The position numbers and the translations under genes are program-made. DNA of 64,000 nt from Sambucus nigra (lineage: Eukaryota > Streptophyta > Magnoliopsida > Dipsacales > Adoxaceae). The number at the start of each line of letters is the position of its first letter. The stretch's first letter is position 1. Below the pieces are notes generated by a model. The model worked only from the letters and a program-made list of their open reading frames with translations, did not search any database and was not told the DNA's origin. The DNA lies in NCBI GenBank assembly GCA_949130495.1, contig CASBWL010000040.1, positions 3,462,674 to 3,526,673 on the forward strand, written 5' to 3'. This document shows positions 13,292-26,640 of the stretch, in pieces.

Positions 13292-16200
13292 AATATTTGT
13301 ACTTGTGCTTGTTGCACGACCCGCCAACAACTACCAAAAAACACTGAATTCAACAACCCACACCTAAACATAAAAGTGAAAAAAATGTATAGTTGTATAG
13401 TTCACGTTCACATGTACTGAGCACATGAGACTTTGACCTTACAAAACTCACATTTTAAGTAAGTTACTTGTTACAAATTATCTGACTATTAATTATAGGG
13501 ATCTGAAACACTAACACCCCAAACAATAAAAAAAACCAACAATATCACAAACGATAAATTTCAAGCTTGGTTGGCATTCGTACTATCGGTGGATGCAACT
13601 CTCCCTAGAAAGAAAGCTGATGATATTCAATAGCTCTATGGCATTTCGATTATCGTTGGCATTTGAACGTGTTTGATTTTTGCAAATAAAAACTTTTATG
13701 CAGAGCACTAACTGAACTTAAAAAATGTAAAGAAAAAATATGTAGAAAGAATAAGTTAAAAATATGAGGTAGAAAGAATGTTGTGCACCTTCATATGTAG
13801 ATATAATTTTGGATAAACTCTTCGGAAATTGAATCTATTTACTTGTTGACGCACTTTGAATGCTACTCGTGCACTCCAAGAATCATGCTCGCAAAAATAT
13901 GTATATAAGAATATAAATAATAGTTATAATACTCCAATTTTCATTCAATTATTGTACAAATAAAAAAAATCTTAGTTACCCCAATTGGTACTTTAATGCA
14001 AGAGTAAATTCACTACCCCATATACTTTAATAAACTATACTCGTAATACTGTACATTCAATTGTCACATTTGATACAAACCGAAATGCAAATCCAATAGA
14101 GACTCCTAATAGACCGATGCACCATCCTCTCTTTATAGTGTTGTATCTTTTGTCAACTTCTCCACCATGTATACAATTTTAGGAATGGACTCTGTGGCTA
14201 GAGTTTCATTGGTAAAAGAATGTCTGCATACTAAAAGAATGAATGCATAAACTATCATCAAATCATATAGTTGCAAAAAATAAGCCAAAAGAAAAAAAAA
14301 CTTTTTGCAAGTAATCACCACCTTTGTTAGGGGAATATACCCAATGTAACTTGTGTATATCTAACAAAACATTGGATAGGATGTATAAACCATTCTTGTA
14401 AATATATAACAGTATACATTGGATAATAATGCATAGTAATGCAACAACATACACTGAATATTAATTTATTAATAGAAGGCATTTTATACTGAACATAAAA
14501 TGAATAATACATTGCATTATACATTGAATAATAAACTTCATTATACAAATATATACCCATCTAAATTGCCATAAACTATACTCAACATTATAGAAAAATT
14601 TACCCATATAATACGCAACAAAACTGCACAGACTTACAACATAAACTACAACAATTTACCTTTTTATATTCAGGATTTGAAAATCCTTCTATATCCATCA
14701 GTAAATTATGGCCCCCCACTACTCATTAAACTTTTCACTCATGTTTTTTTAACATCTAGCATCAGATTTTGTAAAGTAACAAACGCAGCCTATCTAAACT
14801 CAACAGTTTTGGCAAAGCAGCTCTTGGGATATTGAAGAAGAAGATCTGCAGTGTGTTTTTTTGTGTGGTGGCAGTTGGCTCATGTTCGGGTTGCGTTTGA
14901 ATTCATAAGTCCATCCATCACGTCTCATAAGTCCATCCAGCACATACGCCCCTTCCAAAACTCGAAACTTTTCGGCATCCATCATTACTCCGAAGCATGC
15001 ATTCAATAGAAAGAAATAACAGAGGGAAACCAAACTGAATCAAATTTAGTTGTTACAAACAAAACACGCTTTGAATGGAAGAATTGGTTCCACTGATGCC
15101 TCAATAGATAAATGGCTATAGGGAACTACTTATGCTCATTCACTTTACACGAAATTAAAGAAGAAGTAGATCAACATTACAATTAAAAATGGATTCTTGT
15201 AACTTAGTAGGGGTGTATGGATACATATAGCTCAAATGCAAATTCGGATTCATATGGTATACAAGCTTAAAAAATTCTAAACCAAGAAGTTAAAAGAAGG
15301 ACTAATAACCTTAATGTCATTTCATATAAAAACACCAAAGGCATTAAAAGAAAAATAATTAGCATATGCTTGGAATGAGAGAAGTATTCTCATATTTGAA
15401 AATCTGAAATGTGAAGTATTCTAAAAATTAGCCTATGTGAAAATCTGAAATGTCAATATGTAAAAATCTGAAATGTGAAAATATGCTATGCTTTAAATCT
15501 GAAATGTGCAAATTTTCTTTTTAGAAGCTAAGGATGTTACTGCTTTTAAGAATTATTTAATCAACGATTCATGATGCTCAACAACCAAGCTTATCCACCA
15601 TCTAGTGTAACCTCTCTAAGCCATAAAAAATAAACATAGAATACTCACAACTTTAATTACTTGAGTTTAAAATTAACTTATAATGAATCTTCAGCTACTA
15701 AGCGCCAAAATATAGATATCTTACATTTACGTAGACAGAGCAAGAAGAGAGTATTGAATGTTAATTACTTGAGTTTATTTAGGACATACTAATACTAAAT
15801 AGAAGGCACCTTCTTTCCATGGTTATGTACATTGCAAACAAACACTCAACCTGATGATGTGAACCGTAACAAAAAATTGCTAAATACCCCGCACCGATTG
15901 AGAGATCAGCAGCACCATCCTCGCAACTACTGGTCATCAAGAAATAGAGATTCTCCCTTGAGAGATGTCAGTAAGCAAAAAAAAAGTACAAAAATTATGA
16001 ATGCCAACTTGCATGGATGAAATTTAGAAGATCAGTATACAAAATTAGCAAATCAGTATAAAAAATAACCAACATGCATGGATGAATGACAAACAAATGA
16101 TTTCATTAATTTCTGTCCTTCTAGTTCTGTGATAGGTCAATTAATGTTGCATGTATTCTACTTGGTCAACATTGGGTCAAAAATATAAATGTTGACTATA

Positions 16201-16780
16201 ACAAATAATAACACCTATACTTATAACTTTAAGTTTGAAGCATAGCATACACAAACACATTGTATTAAGCATAGAGAGAAATTGAGCATCAAGTTGTGAA
16301 TCATGTTCTTGATCCCTTTGTTCTTGTGAAACCGCATGAACTCAAGAATGATATTCTTGCTCCCAATAGATTTGAAGCTGAGCCCAAAGATGAAACTGAA
16401 GAAATGATAAGCGTGTGAGAGAGTAAGCAGTTACAAATTGTATATACTTTATTAACGTTCTCAACTGATCCACTTGTAGAAATTATTTCATATTGAACAA
16501 CTATATTTCTGTGAGAATGTAAGTGTGTGCCACACTTTCAATGGCGTAGTGAGCCTTAACAGTATGCATCACCTCTGTTACAAACTAATTTATTTATACT
16601 CATTTGAACCAAGACAAACAACAATAAGATTAATTTTTAAAATCAGCAAGTTATCATAGAGACATATCTTAACTACATGGAGTTTATCACTACCTGGATG
16701 ATAACGCCATTTATATCTGATGCTTGCATTAGGGCTAGGCAGCCTCTAAAGGAGGGTGGAGTTCTATCTGCTTTGGCCTA
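13292..16780. other. AT-rich Helitron interior with no identified gene
   Basis: Only short frames occur. One on minus (14800-15033) contains NACFGVMMDAEKFRVLEGAYVL and looks exon-like. One on + (about 16282-16420) reads DPFVLVKPHELKNDILAPNR without a stop for some 45 codons. Neither family was recognised. The rest is AT-rich with repeated GAAATGTGAAAAT-type words at 15400-15500. Confidence 0.4.
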
Positions 16781-16787
16781 GGCTTCT

Positions 16788-16991
16788 ATGGCCAGTGGAT
16801 GGACTTCGGGGATGGATCCTCCATATTTCTTCAAGTCAGGCATGACATTTCATTACTTGCTAGTGGGAACCTCATATGGTCTGCTGAAGAGGGATGCCAG
16901 TCTTAATACTTGCTATGAGTTGCATAAGTTGGGACTTGCATGGTATGGGGAATTCTCGAACAGTTTAATCAATCTGGGATTTAGTCCATAG
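16788..16991 (+). pseudogene. possible Ty1/copia reverse-transcriptase scrap
   Basis: The frame ends ...CYELHKLGLAWYGEFSNSLINLGFSP. This resembles the copia RT stretch in which a K-L-x-K-S-L-Y-G-L segment is followed by A-W-Y-x-K-F-x-x-x-L-x-x-L-G-F. The upstream half (ASGWTSGMDPPYFFKSGMTF) has no obvious counterpart, so the frame may be chimeric. The similarity is short and this call is tentative. Confidence 0.3.
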
Positions 16992-18405
16992 ATTTAAATC
17001 GCCAATTTATATTCCTTATAGAAACAAAATTGATGAATGTAGAAAAAATAAAGTAAAAAGAAGTTTACTTACTGACCTGCAAACCTCATAAGCTCAAGTC
17101 ACACCAAAAATAATTGGTCATCGTCAATCTATAATCATCGGTCACGATTCCCACACCACCCAGTCAATAAAACAACACAGACTGGAAGAGACATATAGTT
17201 CTGTAGGATGGGAGACATACAATTCTTAATAGTATTAAGCAGTTAAGGTACTAAAAAAGACCAAGTTTAAATGGTCATAAGGTAAAGAGACATGCAGTAC
17301 ATTATAGTGTATCATGCCAACTTCAAGTGTCCAAGTAGCTTGTGTATATAAGACAAAAAATAAAGCTCATAATAACCTGTATATCATGCCATCTTCAAGT
17401 CAAATTCCACGTTAAGCTGCAAAAAGAAACAAAATTGAAAATTATATACAACATACGAAAATTGTGAATTGTAATTCACCAAATGGTGAGTAACAAATAA
17501 TAATTTGGCTATTATAATCCAAACAAACTCAAACAATTACCTCTATAATAGGAAACAAAGGGAGGGCACCCCAAACAACTTGAACATGATATGTGACATA
17601 CTTAACAATGCCTACAAACAACATAAATTAAGTAAAACAGAGGGAGGGCACCCCAAACAAATTGAACACGACATGGGAATTATAATACACCAAATGGTAT
17701 CACATACGACTATCTAAGTACTTACCAAAGTAAATCGGGGCTGTCAAAGTATAGAAGGAGCAGTAAATCAGACCAATCGTAGTTGTCAAAGTGTTAATTG
17801 GGGTTGCCAAAGTTTTTTAATTTTTGGTGTTAATCGGGGGTCAAAGTGTTAATCAGCACATGACCCTTTAGCAGGCTACAAATGAAAAAAAATGTGCAAG
17901 TTAAGTTGATACAACCCAAAACATGATATTGAAAGAAAGTGATAATGTCTAAAAAAAGTAAAATTCTATACATGAATAAAAAACTTGAGGAGTAATTTTA
18001 GTTAAAACTAATCGTTCAAGCATTCCCGAATTTTATATGAAAAAGTGGGAATAGAATGTTAATATAATAATATTGGCACAATAAGAGACATAATGAATTA
18101 TTATATGGTAAGAGAGATGAGACTCTCTCAACGGATGATTTGAGAGGCAGAGATATGACAGTGTGTTTAATTTTGGAGATAAAAATGATTCTCTTAAAAA
18201 CAAAATATATATAAAAGGGAAAATTAGCTACTAAGTACTACTATATTTTATACTCTCTAATGTGTTTTAACAAATACTTCATGAGAGACACTAAGAACTC
18301 ATGAAATTAAGTAACTTTCAAGTTCATATTTCTCGATTTTCAAACACCTTAAGAATGTACGATTTGTACATATATATCATGAAAATTAAAGACACTGTAA
18401 TTCTC

Positions 18406-18935
18406 TTAAAACTTCAAACTGTTAGTATGATCGAGATTGAAAATAAAGATGCCATATCCAATGTTTACCTCTCCCATTTCAGCCTTTCCAAACCCCTCCC
18501 TAGTTATGTGGAGTCTGTTACTTTCACCCGAGCACATTCTAAGATGGTTGTGTAGTGATTGTCGTTTACGTCCATTACTTAAAATAGCAACCTGCATATT
18601 TAAAAAAAATTATAAAAAAGGTGAAAACATTTATAACCGGGACAACCATTAAATGAGATGCATAGTTTATAGCAATCATAATGAAACATCCTAAATAACT
18701 ATAAAAACATAAGAAGGTGGGGAGATAATTTCATGATTAGTATACTCTCGCAGTATCGAATCCCAATGATATTTTTGTCCACTGAGCAAACCTCGTGCTC
18801 AAAAATGGTTTCGGGTGATATAATGTGTTCAAGAACAATTGTGAAATCTTTTCCATTTACTGCCAAGAAGGGCTGTTTGTTCTTGATCAAAGGACATTCG
18901 GCTAGAGCAGGCAGGAAGTATCGACATTGAGGCAT
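18406..18935 (-). pseudogene. unidentified exon-like fragments
   Basis: Two minus-strand frames lie next to the PTST-like fragment. 18699-18935 reads MPQCRYFLPALAECPLIKNK followed by QPFLAVNGKDFTIVLEHIIS. 18406-18597 contains GFGKAEMGEVNIGYGIFIF. Between them, AG- and GT-type junctions are possible. Their composition is protein-like rather than random AT-rich translation, and they are on the same strand as the Helitron 3' end and the PTST piece, so they may be exons of one or more captured host genes. I do not recognise the family. Confidence 0.3.
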
Positions 18936-19095
18936 GTTTAATAATTAAAGTCTCATCCTATTTTATCAGTATTTGAAAAAATTATATATACTTTAGGAGA
19001 ACATAAAACAGGACAGTGCAACTACCTGAATTCCTGGAGAGTGATTAATCGTACACAGTCCCTTTGTATGGACATAATGAGTTTCATCCACGAAA

Positions 19096-19599
19096 TTATA
19101 ATCCTTTTGTCCCAATCCAGTTGATTAAGAGTAGTGTTGATGATGGTTCTGGATCCATTTTAATCCAGTGATGCCAACCATTGAAGCTACCTGCAACCTC
19201 TATAGTCTCGCCTTCACCATAATTATGCGCTTTGTTTATCTCTATTTCTGCTTTAGTTTGCAATTCCTTCTGATGCAGTATGAGTTCGAGATGATTAACT
19301 TGAACTTGATTCTCCTTTTTTATGGTCTCAACATCCAGATCATCATTATTGTCATCACTTAATTGTCCTCTCGTTAAAAAAATGTCATTCCTTAAGGTGC
19401 CATGTTCTGAAACTGAAGGCATGAACTGCGAGGATGATAATGTATTACTTCCATTCAATATCTTAATAGCATTAGGTCTACAAAGCACCTTCTCTTTTTT
19501 CGTTTCATTGAAGGAGCGTGATTCTAGTTCTGTAGAATTCTTTGATTCAATGAGTCTCTTGTGGTCATCAATCAGAACCACCAATGCATATAATGTCAT
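19096..19599 (-). pseudogene. captured PTST-like gene fragment (coiled coil plus start of CBM48)
   Basis: The 167-codon frame has a serine/asparagine-rich linker, a coiled-coil-like stretch (about residues 95-125, ...LHQKELQTKAEIEINKA), then GEGETIEVAGSFNGWHHWIK and MDPEPSS (about 128-154). That is the opening of the AMPK-glycogen-binding/CBM48 module as found in plastid PROTEIN TARGETING TO STARCH proteins (PTST2/PTST3 type), which bind glucans and recruit starch synthase. The join ...EINKAHNYGEGE is shorter than in family members: roughly 30 residues of coiled coil are missing, and the rest of CBM48 after PSS is lost to unrelated codons (LLLINWIGTKGL). No transit peptide is present. It is a fragment inside probable Helitron DNA, best explained as gene capture. 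PTST membership is from memory of the family; capture is inference. Confidence 0.6.
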
Positions 19600-19629
19600 T
19601 AAAGATATGAAATTAGAACTTACAATTTG

Positions 19630-22600
19630 AAATAGTAACTATCGTATAACCAGATCTTTACCTACAATACATCAGTTAATTATAAGTAAAAACACATGTT
19701 GAATATAGAAAAATAATGGTTTTAGATAATAGATGATTGAGAGTGAGGGGGCATAAAGGGGTAGATGATGGATGAGGTAAGAGGGACATATAGGGGTAGA
19801 AAGGTCTGTAGCAGCCCTTATGTAGTAGCAGCCCCGTATTAAATCTAGAAAATCATTAACCAAAAAGAGTATGATCTTCAAAGACTATTTCGAGAGTGAT
19901 GAAAACTCAATGTTTAGGCAATCATGAAAACTCAATGTAATAAAGACTATTTCTTTAGCTACTTTAAATTGGAATTCAAGAAATTTGATTGAAATCAGAC
20001 CAATGAGAAAATATAATAAGAGTATGATCTTCAAAGTGTTGCTTGCTTCCAAAATTTGTAATTAACTAAATCACCATCTCCATAGCATTGACCATACTCA
20101 TGTGATCAAACTTGTTAATGTACCTAACATAAACCATATGATTGATCATATAAGTGAATGGAATATACCTCAAAAACACAAATCAAAGTCCACATTGAAG
20201 TAACGCCTTAGCTCACGTCTGGCTCCAATGCACTTACTGTTCCGATGTTCAATAAATATGAAAATACAAATCAAAGTTTATCTATAGAGATTGGAATACA
20301 AAATCATACAGAATCAAAGTAGGATACTTAAGTAGAAAAATCATAACGTCCATACAATCTCTAACATTCGGTATAAAAATGACAATTAGCTCACGTCCTC
20401 CACCAATTCCCTTATTTCCGGTTCCAATGTTCAGTAAATCTGAAAATACAAATAAAACTTTATGTATAGAGATTACAACACAAAATCAAAGCAGGATACT
20501 TAAGTAGAAAAGTCACACATGTATATAGTTGCCAACATAAAACTAATATGGTTCTATGATACTTCAAAGCACATGATTATTGGCACCTCATGTGCTAAGA
20601 TGATAATGCAGCACATGATTGAGAGGGCCTACTCAAACACTCTAATTATGCTTGTTATTGTTCCTTTTACGCATGCCCTTTTATGCAGGCCTTCTACTCA
20701 GCTATTGTTCATTCATATATTTCCAGATTCGTACATCTTGATTTTCTTCGCCTATTCAGTTTGAAGATTGCCTCTATCATCTTACTTAAAGGCTGCACCT
20801 CTTGGATGCTTTTTCACCTGCTTGGATAATACCCCCTTTTTTGCATTGTTGCCTCTGCTTCTTCATTTCTCTTTGTATCCATTGTTGATACTTTCGATGT
20901 ATATTTCCTCTACTTATATCAAATTTCTCACACCATCATAAGCGAAAAATAATTATCATATCAGAGACATAGATTCATCCGTGATGGTCGGGTCGGGTTC
21001 ATCGATGCCATTGGAGATTAGCTATGATTGTAGATCAGGTGGCTTTGATTCCAATGTCATCGATGTGACCAATTTAGGCAGATTATGAGTTTTGTCATGC
21101 CAATGCGAAAAGCAAAATAAAATTCCTTGTCTCTTTAATTTTATCACAATTTATTGTACTATGGGATAGAGTCTATGTCGATCATTCCTGTTACGTATAA
21201 AGAGAATATATATGTTCTTGTGAGTCCACATTTCATAATATATGATTAAAATGGCACACCGTAGAGGGAGATGGACTTTGATAATAAAAATAATCACATG
21301 GAGAAAGTAACTCTTATCACGAAGAAAAATAACTTATAAACTGATGTAAATCAAGTAGATGAACAATTGTGGAACACAAAAGGACTCAAATGATCCTCAA
21401 ATACCTTTCTTTCTGAAAAAATCATTTTAGGTTCCACAAATAATACATATGATTAATAAGAGGAGGTAATCAAGGAATTAGAAGTAAATTAAAAAATGAC
21501 CTTTTGAAATTTGGTAAAAGTAAATGCTTGCATAGCTTCCCTATACAAAATGTATAATGGTTTTGGAACCAACGTCGACTCGTTCCATATCTGGATATGC
21601 ATTTGAAGCAAAAACCTATATATGGATGAATAACCCAAGTAAAGTGAAAATAGAATCTAGATAATCAAGTCATAACAACCTAAATCGAAAAACTACCATA
21701 TTTAAAACCCAAATGCTACATGTAATATCAAAATTAACAAAAATATACATCTAAAAATATGAAACCAAACATCCTAAAGTGAAAACATCTATTTTAGAGA
21801 GAGAAAGAGGGTATACCTGGTTAAAATTACAAAAAAAAAAATTAAATTCTAAACTTTACAACAGTTACTAAAAGCCCTGATTTTAAACCCTAAATAATGG
21901 AACTCTCATATTTTTGAAACCATTGAGTCTAAATGTCATGTCTAAAAAATCAAATCAAATCAAAACCAATGATTCAAGTTAACTAAAAGAACCAATTAAA
22001 GTGTTAAACATCTACGGATGTTTACATGGTTCTCTTTAGTTAAAAAAATTAAAAACATAGGATATGCAATCAAATAAAAAAGTATATTCGGTAAGTAAAC
22101 AGAGTATAGTCGGGTCAATGGAAATTGGGACCATATCTAGACTTTGGGACCATATCTAGACCAAGGAATATCATTACTAACAAGTATAAAGACCAAACAA
22201 AAAATAAGAGAAAAACTTTGCAAAAGTATAATAACCTTCTATGTCTTCTAGTATAGAACAACTTCCTTATATTATTTACAGAATTAATTGAGAACACTAA
22301 AAGATGTCACATGAGAACCGAAATCAAATGAGGATGACGACAAAGAAGAAAAATAATGACTTAAAATTTTTCATACACTGAAAACCCTACTTAAACCTAA
22401 TCGCTCTATATTGAAACCTAACCCACCACTCCATTTAAGTGAACCCTTGTCAAATAAACTTTTCCCCTAATTTTTGAACTGTCAAAGCCTAAAACATGCA
22501 TTTTAGCACTAAAAATATGACCTAAAATGCATAAAACATCCCATCACTACAGGGAAAAAACATAAAATCTATAAATAGGCACATAACAAAGAGAAGAAAA
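19630..22600. other. no recognisable gene
   Basis: AT-rich, low-complexity DNA with short frames only. Two near-repeats of a phrase containing GCTCACGTC, CCAATG and ATACAAATCAAA (about 20200-20290 and 20390-20470) indicate a local duplication of some 190 bp period. No terminal structures were found. Confidence 0.45.
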
Positions 22601-22603
22601 TGA

Positions 22604-23200
22604 TTATACCTTTATTGGTTGTCCATGTAAAATCAGTAACCTGTAAAAGAAAAAATAATCAACAAAACACCAAAAAATTATTAGATCCCAACACATAAGC
22701 ATAGATGTGAATAGATATAAAACAAAATGAAAGAAATAGAAATAGATCTTAACCAAAATCAAAATGAATAAAGCCATAAAATAAACCCTCAAATAAAATC
22801 GTAATCCCCATGTTCTCAAATCTGTTTTCAAAGCCCTAAATCCCGTGTATGTGCGTATGTATTGTAGGAGATGAAGAAATAAAATGTGTGCATGTGTGTG
22901 TGTGTGAATGTGTGTGTGTCTATGTGAGGGAGATTACATTTAGGAGGAGTATAAAATCCATATGATCGATCGAGTTCGAGAGAGAGAGAGAGGGAGGGAG
23001 AAGAGAGCTAGCTGCTGATTTGAGAGAGAGGGGATAGATGGTTGAGAAACGATCGAGAGAGGAGAACGGGATGTAGTGTTTGTGTGTTTTTTTTGTTGTG
23101 TGGGGATCAAAGGTATAATTTACTATTTTACCCATGTTTTTTAATTTTGAGTAAGAGGGGGAAAGGAAATCAATTGTTAAAAAAGAGGGGGAATCCAAAA
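22604..23200 (-). promoter_or_regulatory. captured 5' leader-like segment
   Basis: Read on minus, the stretch goes from CT-repeat rich DNA ((CT)n around 22978-23000, CACA repeats near 22900) into GGGATTTAGGGCTTTGAAAA and then a T-rich, intron-like run. A CT-rich 5' UTR followed by an intron is common in plant genes. It lies near the proposed 5' end of the minus-strand Helitron. No open frame of interest follows, so this is only suggestive of a captured promoter/5' UTR. Confidence 0.25.
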
Positions 23201-23362
23201 ATAAAAGGGCAAAAGAGGAAAATGCATCAAAATGATCTCAACCCTTCATTTCGTGCCTTGTTGGCTTCAATCTGAACTGTGAGGTGTCTCTCCATCTTAT
23301 GAATAGTGAAAACACCATTGTAACTTATTTTAGATATATATATATAAACATACACTTACATG

Positions 23363-24364
23363 CAGGGGTGGATGAATATAGGGCCCAAGGGGGTGCAGAG
23401 GCTTCCCCTGAGTTTTTCGAGAAAAATTACCGAGAAAAAAATTTCAGGGGCATTTTGTTTGAAAAAAAATAAGTGAAAGGTATTCTTATAGAGGGTTTTA
23501 AAATATAAGGGTACATAACCTAAAATACCTAAACATAAAACTAAAACCTAATCTAAGAATAAGAAAGACCCGATAATTTTTTTTACCAAACCTTTGCTTG
23601 GTTCCAGCTTGTGCCTCTCTCCCTCCTCTCCCCCCCCCCACCCCTTCCTTTGTCGTCCCTTCCCTCTCTAACACCGATCGTCCCTTGCTACTATGCCATC
23701 ATCCCTTCCAAGTTCCAAACATGCTACTGCTCTGCTCCGGTCAGTTATCTCCAAAGCTAAGGAGTTTTTTTAAATCTCATTTTTGTTGTTCACTATATTT
23801 GACTTAAGCGATTTATCTGATGTCCGATTATTTTGAGATTTGAATGTTTGCTCTAATTTTTGAGAATGGGATGTTGCTGCTGTCCATTGTTTGCCATATT
23901 AAAGGTGTTCATTTTTAATCTTATTCAAATTATTTAGGCAAACAATTTAGACAGAATATTGTTAATTGTGTATATATGCCAAATAAATGTTAATTATATT
24001 TTTAGGTATAATAACGTATTTTTAGTTCATTATTTTTGTTAATATTCTTAAGAATAAGGTTTGATTAGTTAAATATTGTGTTAGACAATATGTTAATATT
24101 TATCAATAAAGTTTAGGCATAATATCTTAATAATATGTATTAAACCCAAATTAAATTCAAATTAACATAAAAAAAATTGACTCAATTTAAACTCGAATTT
24201 CAAAGCAACAGTTAAATTTAACTAAACTAGAAAAATTTTTGCATAAAACTCGATTTAAACTTTAATTAACCCAAAAAAAATCGCCTCGGGAGCTCCCGCC
24301 CCCAAACCCCCGACACCACTCGAAATTTAGGCTCCCCCAAACAAAATTCTGGATTGCCTATATG
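23363..24364. mobile_element. hAT-like non-autonomous element with imperfect TIRs
   Basis: The left end CAGGGGTGGATGAATATAGG and the inverted right end (CATATAGGCAATCCAGAATT, read on minus) are both variants of the CAGGGGCGGATCCAGAATTT terminus common to small plant hAT relatives. Both are followed by GGGCCC/GGGGG-rich text. The interior has a C-rich block (23628-23645) and AT-rich DNA but no transposase. A clear 8-bp duplication was not found, so the exact ends are uncertain. Confidence 0.4.
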
Positions 24365-24904
24365 AAACTTTCATACACGCATGATATATAAATGTATACA
24401 TACATGCATGCATAAGTATAAAATTTTGACTATCTATATAGATACACATAAAATGTATACCTATATGTACATACATACATACATAAATATATACATATAT
24501 ATGTATATATGCATATACTATGATATTGCATATAAATACATGAAATGATCATATTATTTAGTACAGTGATATTATTAAATACATGCATACTACATGTATA
24601 TAAAATATATATAAGTATCATGTATGTATTGATAATATTACTTAAGATATAAATATATGGTTATGTCTTTCCCTAATAACTTGTGATTGTTCATGTGGTT
24701 ATGCCAATCTCATTGTGGCTGTTCCAGTCCGATTGTAAATGTAAATGTGGTAAGCCTTTCCTAATAACAAATTTATATCAATTTATCAAATATCAAATGT
24801 GACATACAAGTATTGACAAAGGGCGTTGAATCCTCATACGATAGTGTATTTCATTAAATGATAACATTGTGACTGGTTTTTTACAAAAAAGGTGACCAAC
24901 GAGT
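24365..24904. other. AT-rich spacer with TACA-type simple repeats
   Basis: Contains TACATACATACATACATA (about 24469-24487) and interspersed TATATG words. No gene was seen. Confidence 0.6.
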
Positions 24905-26640
24905 ATTCTCTATTCTCGATTATAACTTATGAAAAATACTATTGTAGCCACTTACAATTGATGGAAATGAGGTCCTCCAAATCTGGTTTTGAAATTTTAC
25001 AAAATCTTGTTTGGGATGTTTCTCGAACGATAAATGGTCCCTCCATATTGGGGGCTAATTTTCATGTCGATCTTCCTTGGATGACATGTTGAGTTGTTTT
25101 CAACACCAAATATCCAATTTTGAACTCCCTCAGTTTTAACATGACATCATTAGCTCATGCCAATTGGCCTGAGTAAACTTGGAAATTTCTTTATGCCTTA
25201 TCTCTTCATTTGTCTAGAATTTCTAATTGAGTGACGTGTAGCTCAGGAATGAGTTTTTGCTGTAAATCCAATCTTGCCAAGATTACTGCCAATTTGAACA
25301 AAAGGATTGTGTCTTCCAAATAAACAAGTGAAAACAATGAGAAGCCAATGGGCTTGCGTTATAGTGTTTGGTAAGCCCATAAAACGAGATCAATCTTGTC
25401 ACCCCGAAGCCTGGGAAATTCTTCTCTCATCTTAGTGAGTATACTGACAAGTTTATTTTTTATTGCCTCTGCCTTCCCATTGTCGTTGGGATATGATATT
25501 GTGGAACTTCGATGCCCTACGTTGTATTTTAATATGGGGGCTTTAATCTCATTATTCTTGAAAGGGGTTCCATTATCGGTGATGATGACCTTCGAAATTC
25601 CAAAGCGGCATATATTATTTCTCTCATGAACCTTGCTACAATTGTTTTGGTATCATTCCGAAGGACAATGGCCTCTACCTATTTTGTGAATAATTTTATG
25701 GCAACTAAAATCCAAAATTCCTCCTAGAGTGCGGTGTGATCTTTCCAATGAGGTCAAATGCCCAGGTCTGAAATGGTTATGGATTTAACAATGCTAGTAA
25801 CGGCACACTTTTGGCATGTATCAAATTTCCATGTGTTTGATATGGTTGATAGCTTTTCACAAAGTTGCTACAATCGGCCTCCATAGTAGGCCAGTAGTAA
25901 CCCAAGTGATCAAGTTCTTCATAAAGTTTATTCCTTCCAATATGTGTTGGTGCATGGACCTTTTTAATTGCTTCTTGAACATCTTCTCCCCCTAGGCACG
26001 TCATTAATTATTGGTTATAGCCATTTTGACAAAGTTTTCCTTCTATTCGCACGTATCGTCTAGCTCATTTTTAGAGAAAACTAGTTGCCTGTCTATCGGT
26101 AGGTATGTTACCATCAAAGTCAACTTCCTTTTTGGGGGTTTCTTGACATTGCTCACATTGTCGCGGAACTATTTCACCATCTTTTTACTCATTGAGGGCC
26201 AGTAGTAACCATCTCATGGGATTCTTTCTACAAAAAAATATCATTGGCACCATAATGTTTTATATGAATTTCCCCCAACTGCTTTTTAACCTATTTTTCT
26301 CGAACACGTGCAATTATTACTCCTCCACATCGATGGTATAGTGTACCCTCTAAGTTGTGGAAGTCTTATAAGGTCTTCTTTGGTATTAGAAGTTCACCGG
26401 CGGAATTGACGTTCAATAGGTGTTTCAAAATGCGATCTCGCCAATCGGGTGTGTCTTTGGGGATTACAACATCAAGTACCGACATTGGCACTTCCCTTTC
26501 GAGGATTGTGAATGTTGTGGAAGTTTCGCCTTCGAGGATTTAGATTATGGTTGTTGGATTTGCTAATGAATTAGAATACTTGTTGAATGCTCGTGGGTGT
26601 TGTTCCAAGTTGACAAAAATGAATTGATTTATCTAGTGTT
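24905..26640 (-). pseudogene. Ty3/gypsy pol remnant: RNase H-integrase linker and integrase
   Basis: Read on minus, the order is a late RNase H/linker stretch (FNKYSNSLANP, then DWRDRILKHLLN near 26450) and an integrase zinc-finger region at 25777-26004 (HIGRNKLYEELDHLGYYWPT, then C-x2-C altered to YQPYQ, HGNLIHA). Next come parts of the catalytic core (KWVEAIVL, then VIITDNGTPFKNNEIK with its aspartate, then ISYPNDNGKAEA with the glutamate at 25480-25600). The C-terminal GPF/Y-like part follows (MEGPFIVRE near 25040, SINCKWL near 24930). Stops and shifts break it throughout. The motif style suggests a Tat/Athila-type relative, distinct from the Tekay-like elements further right. No LTR could be paired with it. 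Confidence 0.7.

Larger units (their letters stand above)
13242..23334 (-). mobile_element. probable large gene-capturing Helitron on the minus strand
   Basis: The 3' end (13242-13270) is clear. A candidate 5' end on minus is TCTAAAATAAGTTACAATGG beginning at 23334, preceded by A in a TA run. It is followed by pyrimidine-rich text like other plant Helitron starts (CCCTTTTATTTTTGG). Between them lie host-gene scraps, mostly on the same strand: a CT-rich leader with a GT/AG-like boundary (about 22604-23200), a PTST-like fragment (19096-19599) and exon-like frames (18406-18935). No Rep/helicase is visible. The pairing of the two ends is inference, and the 10-kb span could also hold more than one element. 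Confidence 0.4.
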
